The position numbers were made by a program, and so were the translations under genes. The notes beneath the pieces are model-generated. The model saw nothing but the letters and a program-made list of their open reading frames with translations. It did no database searches and had not been told where the DNA came from. From CAYQVO01 sp964421085 (GTDB taxonomy: Bacteria; Bdellovibrionota_C; UBA2361; CAYQVO01), in assembly GCA_964421085.1 (NCBI GenBank), contig CAYQVO010000044.1, positions 1 through 30,250 of the forward strand: 30,250 nt of DNA. The letters are read 5' to 3'. Positions 23,565 to 30,250 of the stretch are shown here, piece by piece. Position 1 is the stretch's first letter. Each line of letters begins with the position of its first letter.

Positions 23565-24686
23565 TCAGGAATTCTTCCCGGATGCTGTCAGCACTCCGTT
23601 TCTCACTATGCCAAGTTCGACAGGAATCACCGCATCGCCGTCCGCGTCAAACGACACCGGGCCTGTGATTCCATCCACCTTCGCGTTCTGAAGCGCGCGC
23701 GCAATTCCGGCCGGATCGCGCGGGGAGTTCTTCTGCGCGGCGACTCCGGCAATCAGCTGAACCATGTCGTAGGCGTATGCGTGCAAGTAAAGGGGCTCCT
23801 TTTTGAATCTCAGCCGGAAACGTTTTTTCCACTCCTCATATTTCTTCGTCGGATGAAGCATGAAGCGGGGAGCTGAAACGTGGATCCCCTCGGTTTCTTC
23901 AGGCGAGAGCAGCGGCAGAGTATCCGCCATGTCGTATGTGGCGACAGTATTATCAGGGCCGATCAGGTTGAGTTGTCTCAACGCCTTTACCATTCCTGTG
24001 AAGTTGGCCTGGAAACCGGAAAGGACAAGGACGTCCGGACGGAAGCGGGCGACTCTGAGAGCAAGGTCGCGGAAATCCATCTTGTTCATGTCGTAACGCT
24101 CGACAAGAACCTCCGCCCCCTGAGCTTCAAGACCTGGAATGATGGTGCCGTTGTACTCCTCGTCCGTGTGCGGGAGCTGCACATATATGACGGCAACTTT
24201 CGATGCCTTTCGCTTCGCGGCAAAATCAAGGAAAAGCGGCGGTTCGATTTTGAAGTTGATACAGGTCCTGAAGTTCCGTTCGCCGTTCGGTCTGATACGC
24301 ATGTCGAAAATCCATGGGAAATGAGGTATCCCGCTTTTCATCACAGCGTCGTGGATGGCCATGTACTGGGGCTTGATGCCGGAGATGTAGACGTGAGGCT
24401 TCCGCTCAAGCTGCCGAGGCGCTATAGAGGCAGCCCCGCGAGGCGTGCTTGAGTTATCCTGCCAGTCGAACTCCAGCACCTTCCCCAGCGATAGTTCGTC
24501 GAAAGCCATAAGCGAACCCTCCTGAACTGCGGAGCCATATGTCGCGAGCTCGCCGGTGAGCGGAAGATTACAGGCGATACGAAAAGGCGGCACGGTTTGA
24601 CCGGAGGCACACTGAGGAGGAGGCAAAGTCAATGTGACCACGCCTGTTACTAAAAAAAATGAAACCCGGAGAAGAGTCCCTGCCAT
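23565..24686 (-). CDS. Periplasmic ABC-transporter binding protein, LivK-like (Peripla_BP_6)
   Basis: The 373-residue protein has a signal peptide (MAGTLLRVSFFLVTGVVTLT) and the two-lobe fold of branched-chain amino-acid and related binding proteins: IACNLPLTGELATYG, then EGSLMAFDEL, SKVAVIYVQLPHTDEEYNG, RFRPDVLVLSGFQANF and YLHAYAYDMVQLIAGV. The ligand cannot be told from sequence. No permease or ATPase gene is nearby, so it either serves a distant transporter or acts as a sensor. GGGAGGG lies eight to nine bases before the ATG. It is divergent from the TrmB-like regulator, and the two share a repeated CACCTGAA element, which suggests the regulator controls it. Confidence 0.88.
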   Translation of the reverse strand: MAGTLLRVSFFLVTGVVTLTLPPPQCASGQTVPPFRIACNLPLTGELATYGSAVQEGSLMAFDELSLGKVLEFDWQDNSSTPRGAASIAPRQLERKPHVYISGIKPQYMAIHDAVMKSGIPHFPWIFDMRIRPNGERNFRTCINFKIEPPLFLDFAAKRKASKVAVIYVQLPHTDEEYNGTIIPGLEAQGAEVLVERYDMNKMDFRDLALRVARFRPDVLVLSGFQANFTGMVKALRQLNLIGPDNTVATYDMADTLPLLSPEETEGIHVSAPRFMLHPTKKYEEWKKRFRLRFKKEPLYLHAYAYDMVQLIAGVAAQKNSPRDPAGIARALQNAKVDGITGPVSFDADGDAVIPVELGIVRNGVLTASGKNS

Positions 24687-24730
24687 ATATATGTCCCTCC
24701 CTTGAAGTCTTCCTGTTTCAAAGGTTAGCT

Positions 24731-24738
24731 CACCTGAA
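24731..24738. promoter_or_regulatory. Second CACCTGAA element, in the leader of the binding-protein gene
   Basis: CACCTGAA at 24731-24738 repeats the core of the palindrome at 24793-24809. It lies 45 bases upstream of the binding-protein start and is a candidate half-site for the same regulator. Confidence 0.35.
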
Positions 24739-24756
24739 GAGGTAGTAAAGTATCTG

Positions 24757-24786
24757 CTGACAGTTTAATGTAAAAAATACTATAAT
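24757..24786 (+). promoter_or_regulatory. Strong sigma-70-like promoter of the TrmB-like gene
   Basis: CTGACA (24757-24762) and a perfect TATAAT (24781-24786) are 18 bases apart, which would start transcription near 24793, about 40 bases before the ATG at 24833. Confidence 0.65.
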
Positions 24787-24792
24787 TAGTTG

Positions 24793-24809
24793 TTTTCAGC
24801 ACCTGAAAA
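24793..24809. promoter_or_regulatory. Palindromic operator candidate
   Basis: TTTTCAG (24793-24799) and CTGAAAA (24803-24809) form a perfect inverted repeat with a 3-base centre, placed over the expected transcription start of the TrmB-like gene. Autorepression is the simple reading, by inference. Confidence 0.55.
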
Positions 24810-24832
24810 GCTGTCGATAAATTTTGACAACT

Positions 24833-25603
24833 ATGACTGACCTGAAAGACATCACTGAGCTTGGGCTTACCGCCAGAGAAGTTACGGTGTACCTTTCGCT
24901 TGCAGAAAGCGGAAAGACGACAGCACACTCGCTGAGCAAACGGGTCGATATGCCTCGCGCAAGCGTTTATTTCCTCCTTGAAGCGCTCGAGAAGCGCGGG
25001 CTTGTGACAAGCCGGAAACAGAGCGGCACCTCCTTTTTTGCCGCAAATCCTCCGGGGTTTCTCGTGAAAATGCTCGAGCGCGAAAAGGACCTCCTCAACA
25101 CAAAGATTTCAAAGGCGAAGGATACGGCGGAAAGGCTTGCGCCTCTCTTCATGAGCAGAAACTTCAGTGTGCCAAAGCTTCTTTTCTTCGAAGGCAAGGA
25201 TGCTGTCCGCAGGATGCTTTACGAGTTCGAAGATGAATGGCACAAATCGATCCTCGAAACTGACTGCACCTGGTGGGGGTTCGAAGACCCGTTTCTGTTC
25301 CAGCATTATGAAACATGGTACCGGCATATCTGGGAAAAGTTCAAGAAGGAGCGGGAGGAAAAGATCAAAGTGCGTGTTTTTGTCGATTCTCCCGAAGCGT
25401 CAGATCTAAAGAAACGTTTTCCCGGCACCACACTAAAGCCGCTGCAGTCACACCCGCAGTTCACAGGGACCTTGTTCCTGATGGGAGAATACCTGCTGAT
25501 GCTTGTGTCACAGCAGAAGCCGCATTATGCATTCCAGATTAAAGATCAGGTGCTTGCTGCAAATCTGCGGGTGATCTTCACGCTTATGTGGCAGGATCTG
25601 TAA
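24833..25603 (+). CDS. TrmB-family transcriptional regulator
   Basis: The first 80 residues form a winged helix of the TrmB type: LGLTAREVTVYLSLAESGKT, then LSKRVDMPRASVYFLLEALE and KRGLVTSRKQSG. A coiled coil (about 80-105) follows and then an effector-type domain (KLLFFEGKDAVRRMLYEF, then CTWWGFEDPF). TrmB relatives sense sugars or related metabolites and control transporters, mostly in archaea but also in bacteria. ATG 24833 is preferred to the in-frame TTG at 24824; the Shine-Dalgarno is weak. The gene is divergent from the binding protein and is followed 51 bases later by the glycosyltransferase gene, which may be cotranscribed. Confidence 0.85.
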   Translation: MTDLKDITELGLTAREVTVYLSLAESGKTTAHSLSKRVDMPRASVYFLLEALEKRGLVTSRKQSGTSFFAANPPGFLVKMLEREKDLLNTKISKAKDTAERLAPLFMSRNFSVPKLLFFEGKDAVRRMLYEFEDEWHKSILETDCTWWGFEDPFLFQHYETWYRHIWEKFKKEREEKIKVRVFVDSPEASDLKKRFPGTTLKPLQSHPQFTGTLFLMGEYLLMLVSQQKPHYAFQIKDQVLAANLRVIFTLMWQDL

Positions 25604-25653
25604 TGCGCTGAGGGAATGGCACTTTCGAGAAAAAAAAGATATTTTGTGCCGCA

Positions 25654-26760
25654 ATGTCCCGAAGAATCCTCATACTCTCCGCCTCGGCCGGCGCCGGTCA
25701 TATGCGCGCTGCTGATGCCCTTCTCAAGGCCTTTGAAACGCGCCCCGAAGTCGGCCGGGTCGAACACTGGGACATGCTCAAGTACACAAACAGGGCCTTT
25801 GAGCACCTGTACGGAAAAATGTACATCAACCTGGTGAACAAGGCACCGGCTGTTCTCGGCTGGTTTTATGAACTCTCCGACACGCCCTATCGTAATGACA
25901 AGGCAAGAGTGATGTTCGAAAAGCTCAACTCGGCGCCTTTCATCCGGGCCCTTAAACAATACTCTCCGGACATCGTTGTCTGCACTCACTTCACACCGGC
26001 TGCGGTTCTGGGCTGGATGTACGAAAACGGAAAAACGGCAATTCTTCCCGCCATTGTTGTCACTGATTTTGACGCCCATGCCATGTGGCTTGTGCGAAAT
26101 TATCTAAGATACTTCGTCGCCCGCGAGGAGACGCGCGTTTACCTGGAGAGAATAGGAATTGATTCTGAAAGAATTGCGGTCTCAGGCATTCCGGTTGATC
26201 CCGTATTTTCAGTCCAAAAATCGAAGGCCGCCGCCCGCACTTGCCTGAACCTCAGGCTCTCCCCTTTCACGATACTGGTGTCGGCCGGCGGATATGGCGT
26301 AGGACCTGTTGAATTTCTAATCAAAGAGATTCTTGCAGTCAGAAGCGACGTGCAGGTAGTTGTGATCGCCGGACGAAGCGAGGAACTCAAGGCAACCCTC
26401 GATTCCCTCAATCACCCGAAACTTGTACCGGTGGGATTTACCAGCAGGATGGATGAATATATGGCAGCTGCCGACCTCCTCGTCGGAAAACCAGGAGGAT
26501 TAACTTCAAGCGAAGCCCTGGCGCGGGGACTCCCATTATGCATTGTGAACCCGATCCCCGGGCAGGAAGAAAGAAACAGCGACTATCTCCTCGAAGCGGG
26601 CGCGGCAATCAAGTGCGGCAATATCCCCGCCATCTCCTGGAAGCTCGAACAACTCATCGGGAACCCGGAGCACCTGGAGCGCCTCAGGGCAGGAGCAAAA
26701 TCACTCGGAAAGCCCCTGGCAGCGTTCGATATAGTCGAAAACCTGCTCAAGCAGGAGTAA
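25654..26760 (+). CDS. GT28-type glycosyltransferase, MGDG synthase / processive diacylglycerol glucosyltransferase-like
   Basis: Residues about 1-170 match the MGDG-synthase N-terminal domain: ILILSASAGAGHMRAADALL (5-24) with the GxGH acceptor loop, HWDMLKYTN and VVCTHFTPAAVLG. The C-terminal lobe is a GT28 sugar-nucleotide site: TILVSAGGYGVGPVEF, then DLLVGKPGGLTSSEALARGL and IVNPIPGQEERNSDYL. Relatives transfer galactose or glucose from UDP-sugars to diacylglycerol at the membrane surface. Donor and acceptor are not certain here. The 368-aa length is normal for the family. The Shine-Dalgarno before ATG 25654 is poor. The upstream TrmB-like gene might control glycolipid synthesis, but that is speculation. 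Confidence 0.88.
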   Translation: MSRRILILSASAGAGHMRAADALLKAFETRPEVGRVEHWDMLKYTNRAFEHLYGKMYINLVNKAPAVLGWFYELSDTPYRNDKARVMFEKLNSAPFIRALKQYSPDIVVCTHFTPAAVLGWMYENGKTAILPAIVVTDFDAHAMWLVRNYLRYFVAREETRVYLERIGIDSERIAVSGIPVDPVFSVQKSKAAARTCLNLRLSPFTILVSAGGYGVGPVEFLIKEILAVRSDVQVVVIAGRSEELKATLDSLNHPKLVPVGFTSRMDEYMAAADLLVGKPGGLTSSEALARGLPLCIVNPIPGQEERNSDYLLEAGAAIKCGNIPAISWKLEQLIGNPEHLERLRAGAKSLGKPLAAFDIVENLLKQE

Positions 26761-26852
26761 AATGAGCGCCTGTGCATCTTTCCAACTTTCCGTCCCGCCT
26801 GCTTTTTGCTTTCATATAGCTTGGGGAAAGACCCGCAGACGCAGAGATGTGG

Positions 26853-26878
26853 AGGTCCTTCGCTACTCTCAGGATGAC
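26853..26878. repeat. Dispersed GTCATCCTGAG-type repeat, single copy here
   Basis: Read on the minus strand, 26878-26853 begins GTCATCCTGAG, continues with an AGCGAAGGA core and ends ACCT. From memory this closely resembles a short repeat found in many copies in diverse bacterial genomes, which in wrong frames yields the spurious peptides SFATLRMT and CHPESSEG. It lies five bases before the OmpA-like gene, and its plus strand supplies the AGGA (26871-26874) that acts as Shine-Dalgarno. Confidence 0.6.
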
Positions 26879-26882
26879 AACT

Positions 26883-27599
26883 ATGATCAGACACTACCTT
26901 TTCAACGCTCTCGCTATTGCTTCTCTGGCAGCAGTTTTCTCCGGTTGCGAACCCCCTGCATACGGCCCTGATAAAGCACTCACCGGCGGCATACTCGGCG
27001 CCGGCTGGGGCGCGGGTGCAGGTGCTGTCATAGGAAACCAGGTGAGCCATGCCGGCCAGGGAACAGCTATTGGAGCGGGGTTCGGTCTTGCAGCGGGCGC
27101 GTTGAGCGGGGCAGGCTATGATTTCATCGAAGCCGACATGGAAAAACAGGAGGAGGAACTTGCAGGTCTTCGCGCTCAGAACGAAGCAAACAGCGAAAAT
27201 CTGATGAGGGTGCAGACGACTCTCGATCGCCTCGCATCTTCTTCGGGAGGCTTCGGGGTTTTCCAGGTTTTCTTCGACACAGACGCTACGAACATGAAGG
27301 CAGGTTCAACTGCAAATCTCGAAGTAATTGCCGACTCGCTCAGGACGAATCCGCACGCCGCGAAAATAATGGTCGTCGGCAGCGCCGACGACAGCGGGTC
27401 GCCTGATTACAACATGCAGCTTTCCGAAGCGCGCGCGCGCGAAGTGTCTGCGTACCTTATGCGCAGAGGCATCAGTAACGACCAGATCATCGTAAAAGGC
27501 GTCGGAAGCGCAAACCCCATTGCGTCGAACATAAGCCCCGCCGGCCGGCAGCTTAACAGGCGTGTGGATGTGTATATCGCCCGCGGGAATGAAAAATAG
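26883..27599 (+). CDS. OmpA-family lipoprotein with glycine zipper
   Basis: The start is ATG 26883 (238 aa), the one that begins with a lipoprotein signal: MIRHYLFNALAIASLAAVFS followed by GC, lipid-modified Cys22. A longer in-frame start at 26847 would translate the dispersed repeat and is rejected. Residues about 33-78 are a glycine zipper (GGILGAGWGAGAGAVIG, GTAIGAGFGLAAGALSGAG), which suggests membrane insertion or oligomers. A coiled coil (about 84-120) follows, then an OmpA-like domain (about 128-235) that binds peptidoglycan: MQLSEARAREVSAYLMRRGI and the closing GRQLNRRVDVYI. It probably links the outer membrane to the cell wall. AGGA from the repeat is the ribosome binding site. Confidence 0.92.
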   Translation: MIRHYLFNALAIASLAAVFSGCEPPAYGPDKALTGGILGAGWGAGAGAVIGNQVSHAGQGTAIGAGFGLAAGALSGAGYDFIEADMEKQEEELAGLRAQNEANSENLMRVQTTLDRLASSSGGFGVFQVFFDTDATNMKAGSTANLEVIADSLRTNPHAAKIMVVGSADDSGSPDYNMQLSEARAREVSAYLMRRGISNDQIIVKGVGSANPIASNISPAGRQLNRRVDVYIARGNEK

Positions 27600-27709
27600 C
27601 AGCCGGATCAATCCTTTAAGCCTTTGCACTTTTTATGATACGCCTCGGCCGCGCCGGCCATAACATTTAGTGAAAGCGAAGAATTATTTCGTTCAAGGTT
27701 GGAGAGCAA

Positions 27710-28120
27710 ATGTCATTAAAGGCGAATGAAGAAGGTTTTAATAGAGAGCCGCAGCCTGCAACAACGCAACGGGCAGGCTATTCTCGTTCGGGACTGAACC
27801 GAGAAATTGGCGCCCAATATCTGAACGCAATCAAAGTGCTCAAATGCCTCCCTCCTGGCACTTCCCCTCAAAGCAGGGGTCAAGTTCTACGCTATGTGAC
27901 AGAGAATCCAGGCGTCACTGCAGACCCCGGCACTGCGGATGAGAAACTTGCATCAATCCTTAACGCCCTTTCCAATCCTCAGGTGGAACCCCCCGCGGCA
28001 AATCGGATCACAGTCCGTCGGCTCAATCCAAATGAACCCCCGGTCAAGAGGCTGAGCATTCAGGACCTCGACAGGGAAATCGAGGCCTTCCAAAAGGATG
28101 TCACTTCCCCAAAACGCTGA
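27710..28120 (+). CDS. Small hydrophilic hypothetical protein
   Basis: The 136-residue product has no signal peptide or membrane helix. It is polar and Pro and Asn rich, with helical parts at about 28-45 (LNREIGAQYLNAIKVLKCL), 55-63 and 80-92 (ADEKLASILNALS), and a C-terminal helix (IQDLDREIEAFQKDV). GGAG lies six bases before the ATG. I recognise no family. It lies 110 bases after the OmpA-like gene and 171 bases before ahcY; the 28121-28291 spacer holds no clear gene. Confidence 0.55.
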   Translation: MSLKANEEGFNREPQPATTQRAGYSRSGLNREIGAQYLNAIKVLKCLPPGTSPQSRGQVLRYVTENPGVTADPGTADEKLASILNALSNPQVEPPAANRITVRRLNPNEPPVKRLSIQDLDREIEAFQKDVTSPKR

Positions 28121-28291
28121 TGCGGCTTGTAGTTTACCCGAAAACTGTTATTTAATGATCCAGCAGCAGGGCCTTCCGGCGGTCTTTCCGGAATATAAAG
28201 GGCTTATCCTGACAAGTTCCGAATTGTTCCCTGCTGTCATCAACGAAGAGGGCATCAAAGAAAAGGGAACCTCAACGAACAAGGAGCACCG

Positions 28292-29596
28292 ATGAAGAAC
28301 GATTTTGTTGATTATAAAGTCGCGGACATAAGTCTGGCCGAATGGGGACGCAAAGAAATCGAGCTGGCTGAAAAGGAGATGCCGGGCCTTATGGCGCTGA
28401 GGGAAGAATTCGGCCCTTCGAAGCCTCTCAAGGGCGCCCGAATCGCCGGCTGCCTTCATATGACGATTGAAACGGCGGTCCTTATTGAAACGCTCAAAGC
28501 TCTCGGCGCCGATATCAGATGGTCGAGCTGCAATATTTTCTCGACGCAGGACCAGGCCGCGGCGGCGATAGCGGCTGCCGGCGTTCCGGTATTTGCATGG
28601 AAAGGCGAGACGCTCGAAGAATACGACTGGTGCATCGAGCGCACCCTGATGTTCGGCGACAAAGGCCCCAATATGCTGCTTGATGACGGCGGCGATCTTA
28701 CAAAAATAGTCCATGAGGATCATCCTGATCTTCTCAAGGACATTTACGGAGTTTCAGAAGAAACAACGACCGGTGTTGCGCGACTTTACCAGATGATGGA
28801 GAAGGGAGAACTCAAAATCCCTGCGTTCAATGTAAACGATTCCGTGACAAAATCAAAATTCGATAATCTTTATGGATGCCGCGAGTCGCTCGGCGACGGC
28901 CTCAAACGCGCGACCGGAGTTATGGTCGCAGGCAAAGTCGTTGTGGTTGCAGGCTATGGCGACGTCGGCAAAGGATGTGCGCAGGCGATGCGCGGACTCG
29001 GCGCCCGTGTTCTCATAACTGAAATCGATCCTATCATTGCGCTTCAGGCGGCCATGGAAGGTTATGAAGTAGTCACAATGGAGGAGGCGGCGCCTCTCGG
29101 CGACATTTTCGTTACAGCCACAGGAAACATAAAGATCATCACCGACCGGCATTTTTGCGCCATGAAGGACCAGGCCATATGCTGCAACATCGGGCATTTC
29201 GATCACGAAATAGACATCGCCTGGCTCGAAAACAACGTGGAGGTGAAGGAGGAGAATATCAAGCCGCAGGTGGACAAGTTCATCATGCCGGACGGCAGAG
29301 AGATCATCATGCTTGCGCGCGGAAGACTTGTGAACCTGGGCTGCGGCGAAGGCCATCCAAGCTTTGTGATGTCGACTTCATTTACGAACCAGACGATTGC
29401 CCAGATCGAGCTCTACACGAAACGCGGCCAGTATCCGGTCGGCGTGTACACCCTGCCCAAAATTCTCGACGAGAAAGTGGCGAGGCTCCATATCGGCAAG
29501 CTTGGCATACACCTTACGAAGCTCACAAAGGAACAGGCGGATTATCTGGGCGTTTCAGTGGACGGGCCGTATAAGCCCGACATGTACAGATATTAA
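28292..29596 (+). CDS. ahcY: Adenosylhomocysteinase
   Basis: AhcY hydrolyses S-adenosylhomocysteine to adenosine and homocysteine, clearing the product of SAM-dependent methylation. The 434-residue protein is the shorter bacterial form. Motifs are AGCLHMTIETAVLIETL (52-68), VNDSVTKSKFDNLYGCRES (181-199) with the substrate-contacting Lys and Asp, the NAD-binding GYGDVGKGCA (221-230), CNIGHFDHEID, and the C-terminal KPDMYRY. The usual ending is KPDHYRY, so Met replaces His in the tail that reaches the NAD of a neighbouring subunit. AAGGAG lies seven bases before the ATG. Its stop codon lies in the palindrome at 29593-29651. I see no SAH-riboswitch consensus upstream. Confidence 0.97.
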   Translation: MKNDFVDYKVADISLAEWGRKEIELAEKEMPGLMALREEFGPSKPLKGARIAGCLHMTIETAVLIETLKALGADIRWSSCNIFSTQDQAAAAIAAAGVPVFAWKGETLEEYDWCIERTLMFGDKGPNMLLDDGGDLTKIVHEDHPDLLKDIYGVSEETTTGVARLYQMMEKGELKIPAFNVNDSVTKSKFDNLYGCRESLGDGLKRATGVMVAGKVVVVAGYGDVGKGCAQAMRGLGARVLITEIDPIIALQAAMEGYEVVTMEEAAPLGDIFVTATGNIKIITDRHFCAMKDQAICCNIGHFDHEIDIAWLENNVEVKEENIKPQVDKFIMPDGREIIMLARGRLVNLGCGEGHPSFVMSTSFTNQTIAQIELYTKRGQYPVGVYTLPKILDEKVARLHIGKLGIHLTKLTKEQADYLGVSVDGPYKPDMYRY

Positions 29597-29651
29597 AAAA
29601 GGGGACGGTTCCTATTTCCGCTGCGGAAATAGGAACCGTCCCCTTTTTTAA
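29593..29651. repeat. Perfect 59-bp palindrome, also a bidirectional terminator
   Basis: Arms of 29 bases (29593-29621 and 29623-29651) are exact complements around a single T. Each arm reads TTAAAAAAGGGGACGGTTCC inward and continues TATTTCCGC. The A and T runs at the edges make it a strong terminator for both converging genes. The TAA in each arm is the stop codon of the gene entering it (ahcY at 29594-29596, the kinase remnant at 29650-29648). From memory, GGGGACGGTTCC-type palindromes occur as dispersed repeats linked to REP-associated tyrosine transposases. Confidence 0.9.
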
Positions 29652-30199
29652 ACCGGCATGGTCACCACCGCTTCGGTTCCCTTCCCCTCTTCGGACCGGA
29701 TATCGAGCGTACCGTCCGCGTCTTTCAGCCTTTCTCTGATACTGAAAAGCCCGAAATGGCCGCTTTCGCCGTACGAGTTCATGACGGCCGCGGCATCGAA
29801 ACCAGTTCCATTATCACGGACAGTAATAGTTATCATGTGCTCATCTCTTTCAACCTGGACTTCCAGATCTCCTGCCTTTGCATGCTTCACTGCATTCAGC
29901 ATCAGTTCGCGCGTTACTGAATAAAGGAGAACATTCAAATCAGTACTGACTGCTGGACTCTTTCCGCGACTCTGGAATACACACGAAATATGCTCCGTCG
30001 AACGAATCTGATCCATAAAAGAGCGAATCGCGGCGTCGAGGCCAAGTTCATTCAGAGCGGGAGGACTGATCTGCTCCATCAGCATTCTTGTGCTCTCAAT
30101 CGCGTTCTGCAGAAGCGTGAAAACAGGATCCACAAGAGCGCGGTGCTTATTCCCGACTGCATCCCGCAGAATGCCGAGTTTTATAGTAGACAGGGCTAG
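29648..30199 (-). pseudogene. Sensor histidine kinase remnant (NarL/DegS-type), N-terminus lost to an IS insertion
   Basis: The readable part covers the end of the dimerisation helices (LALSTIKLGILRDAV, then LMEQISPPALNELGLDAAIR) and a complete ATPase domain: N box VTRELMLNAVKHAK, G1 RDNGTGFD and G2 GHFGLFSIRERLKDADGTL to GKGTEAVVTMPV. Family homology begins exactly at LALS. In intact kinases the phosphorylated HD motif lies just before this point; here those positions read FLDLIRA from sequence that looks like an insertion-sequence end. The frame stays open into the IS to an ATG at 30241, but those 14 residues are probably not kinase. The phosphoacceptor His and any sensor domain are missing. 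The stop lies in the palindrome shared with ahcY. Confidence 0.75.
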
Positions 30200-30250
30200 G
30201 GAAGCTCTGATCAAGTCTAAAAAGTGCCTTAATTGAGCCATTCCGGACGG
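30200..30250. mobile_element. Terminus of an IS5-like insertion sequence, cut by the window edge
   Basis: GGAAGCTCTGATCAAGTC (30200-30217) matches my memory of the E. coli IS5 inverted repeat (GGAAGGTGCGAACAAGTC) at 14 of 18 positions. It directly follows CTAG (30196-30199), which fits the short CWAG or YTAR target sites of the IS5 group. Kinase homology stops exactly at this point. Only 51 bases are in the window and the transposase is not seen. Confidence 0.55.

Noticed and set aside
23880..24452. A 190-codon plus-strand frame opposite the binding-protein gene
   Set aside because: The minus-strand product has a signal peptide and a complete binding-protein fold; the antisense frame has no features.
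26762..26971. A frame reading EVLRYSQDD and an antisense frame reading CHPESSEG
   Set aside because: These are known artefact peptides from the dispersed repeat at 26853-26878.
28121..28291. Possible SAH riboswitch before ahcY
   Set aside because: I could not find the conserved core or its pairing; the leader has only weak short stems.
28098..28295. A 65-codon frame between the small hypothetical and ahcY
   Set aside because: It overlaps both neighbours, lacks a ribosome binding site and looks like chance reading of the ahcY leader.
1..30250. CRISPR arrays, tRNA or rRNA genes, phage or defence operons
   Set aside because: No regularly spaced repeats, cloverleaf-like sequences, rRNA landmarks or recognisable phage or defence proteins were seen on either strand.

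Overview
The window looks like a piece of a metagenome-assembled chromosome from an uncultivated Gram-negative bacterium. Two runs of N (10478-10490 and 19596-19605) mark scaffold joins. Two outer-membrane beta-barrels, an apolipoprotein N-acyltransferase, lipoproteins with clear lipoboxes and an OmpA-type peptidoglycan-binding lipoprotein imply a diderm envelope. Many proteins are generic and no gene fixes the phylum. A delta-lineage or candidate-phylum bacterium is my guess only.

Layout. 1-2.7 kb, minus strand: an FHA-domain protein cut by the window edge and a secreted protein with DxCGxC repeats. 2.9-4.7 kb, plus: an FMN riboswitch, ribBA and a small DUF4405-like membrane protein. 4.7-10.5 kb, minus: a secreted hypothetical, a small lipoprotein, a phosphofructokinase, a frameshifted FadL-like porin, and a flippase-like membrane domain fused to a TolB-like propeller. 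10.7-12.8 kb, plus: a zinc-ribbon membrane protein and a cation-diffusion transporter with three C-terminal domains. 12.9-14.0 kb, minus: a second barrel. 14.2-18.4 kb, plus: gpmA and three unrecognised genes. 18.4-20.6 kb, minus: a tight run of ftsB-like, dciA-like, GNAT, mscL and AMMECR1 genes. 20.8-23.5 kb, plus: eno overlapping lnt. 23.6-26.8 kb: a LivK-like binding protein divergent from a TrmB-like regulator, which is followed by a GT28-type glycolipid glycosyltransferase. 26.9-29.6 kb, plus: an OmpA-like lipoprotein, a small unknown and ahcY. The end holds a sensor kinase remnant that appears to be broken by an IS5-like element running off the window.

Function. Three glycolytic steps (pfk, gpmA, eno), riboflavin synthesis, the methyl cycle (ahcY) and envelope biogenesis (lnt, barrels, OmpA, glycolipid synthesis, mscL) make this mostly a housekeeping region. 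The less ordinary parts are the flippase-propeller fusion with a signal peptide at its junction, the CDF protein with three C-terminal domains, three consecutive unknown genes at 15.3-18.4 kb (one with helical repeats), a 59-bp palindrome that supplies stop codons to both flanking genes, a dispersed-type repeat that supplies a ribosome binding site, and the IS5-like disruption. I see no rRNA, tRNA, CRISPR array or defence system.
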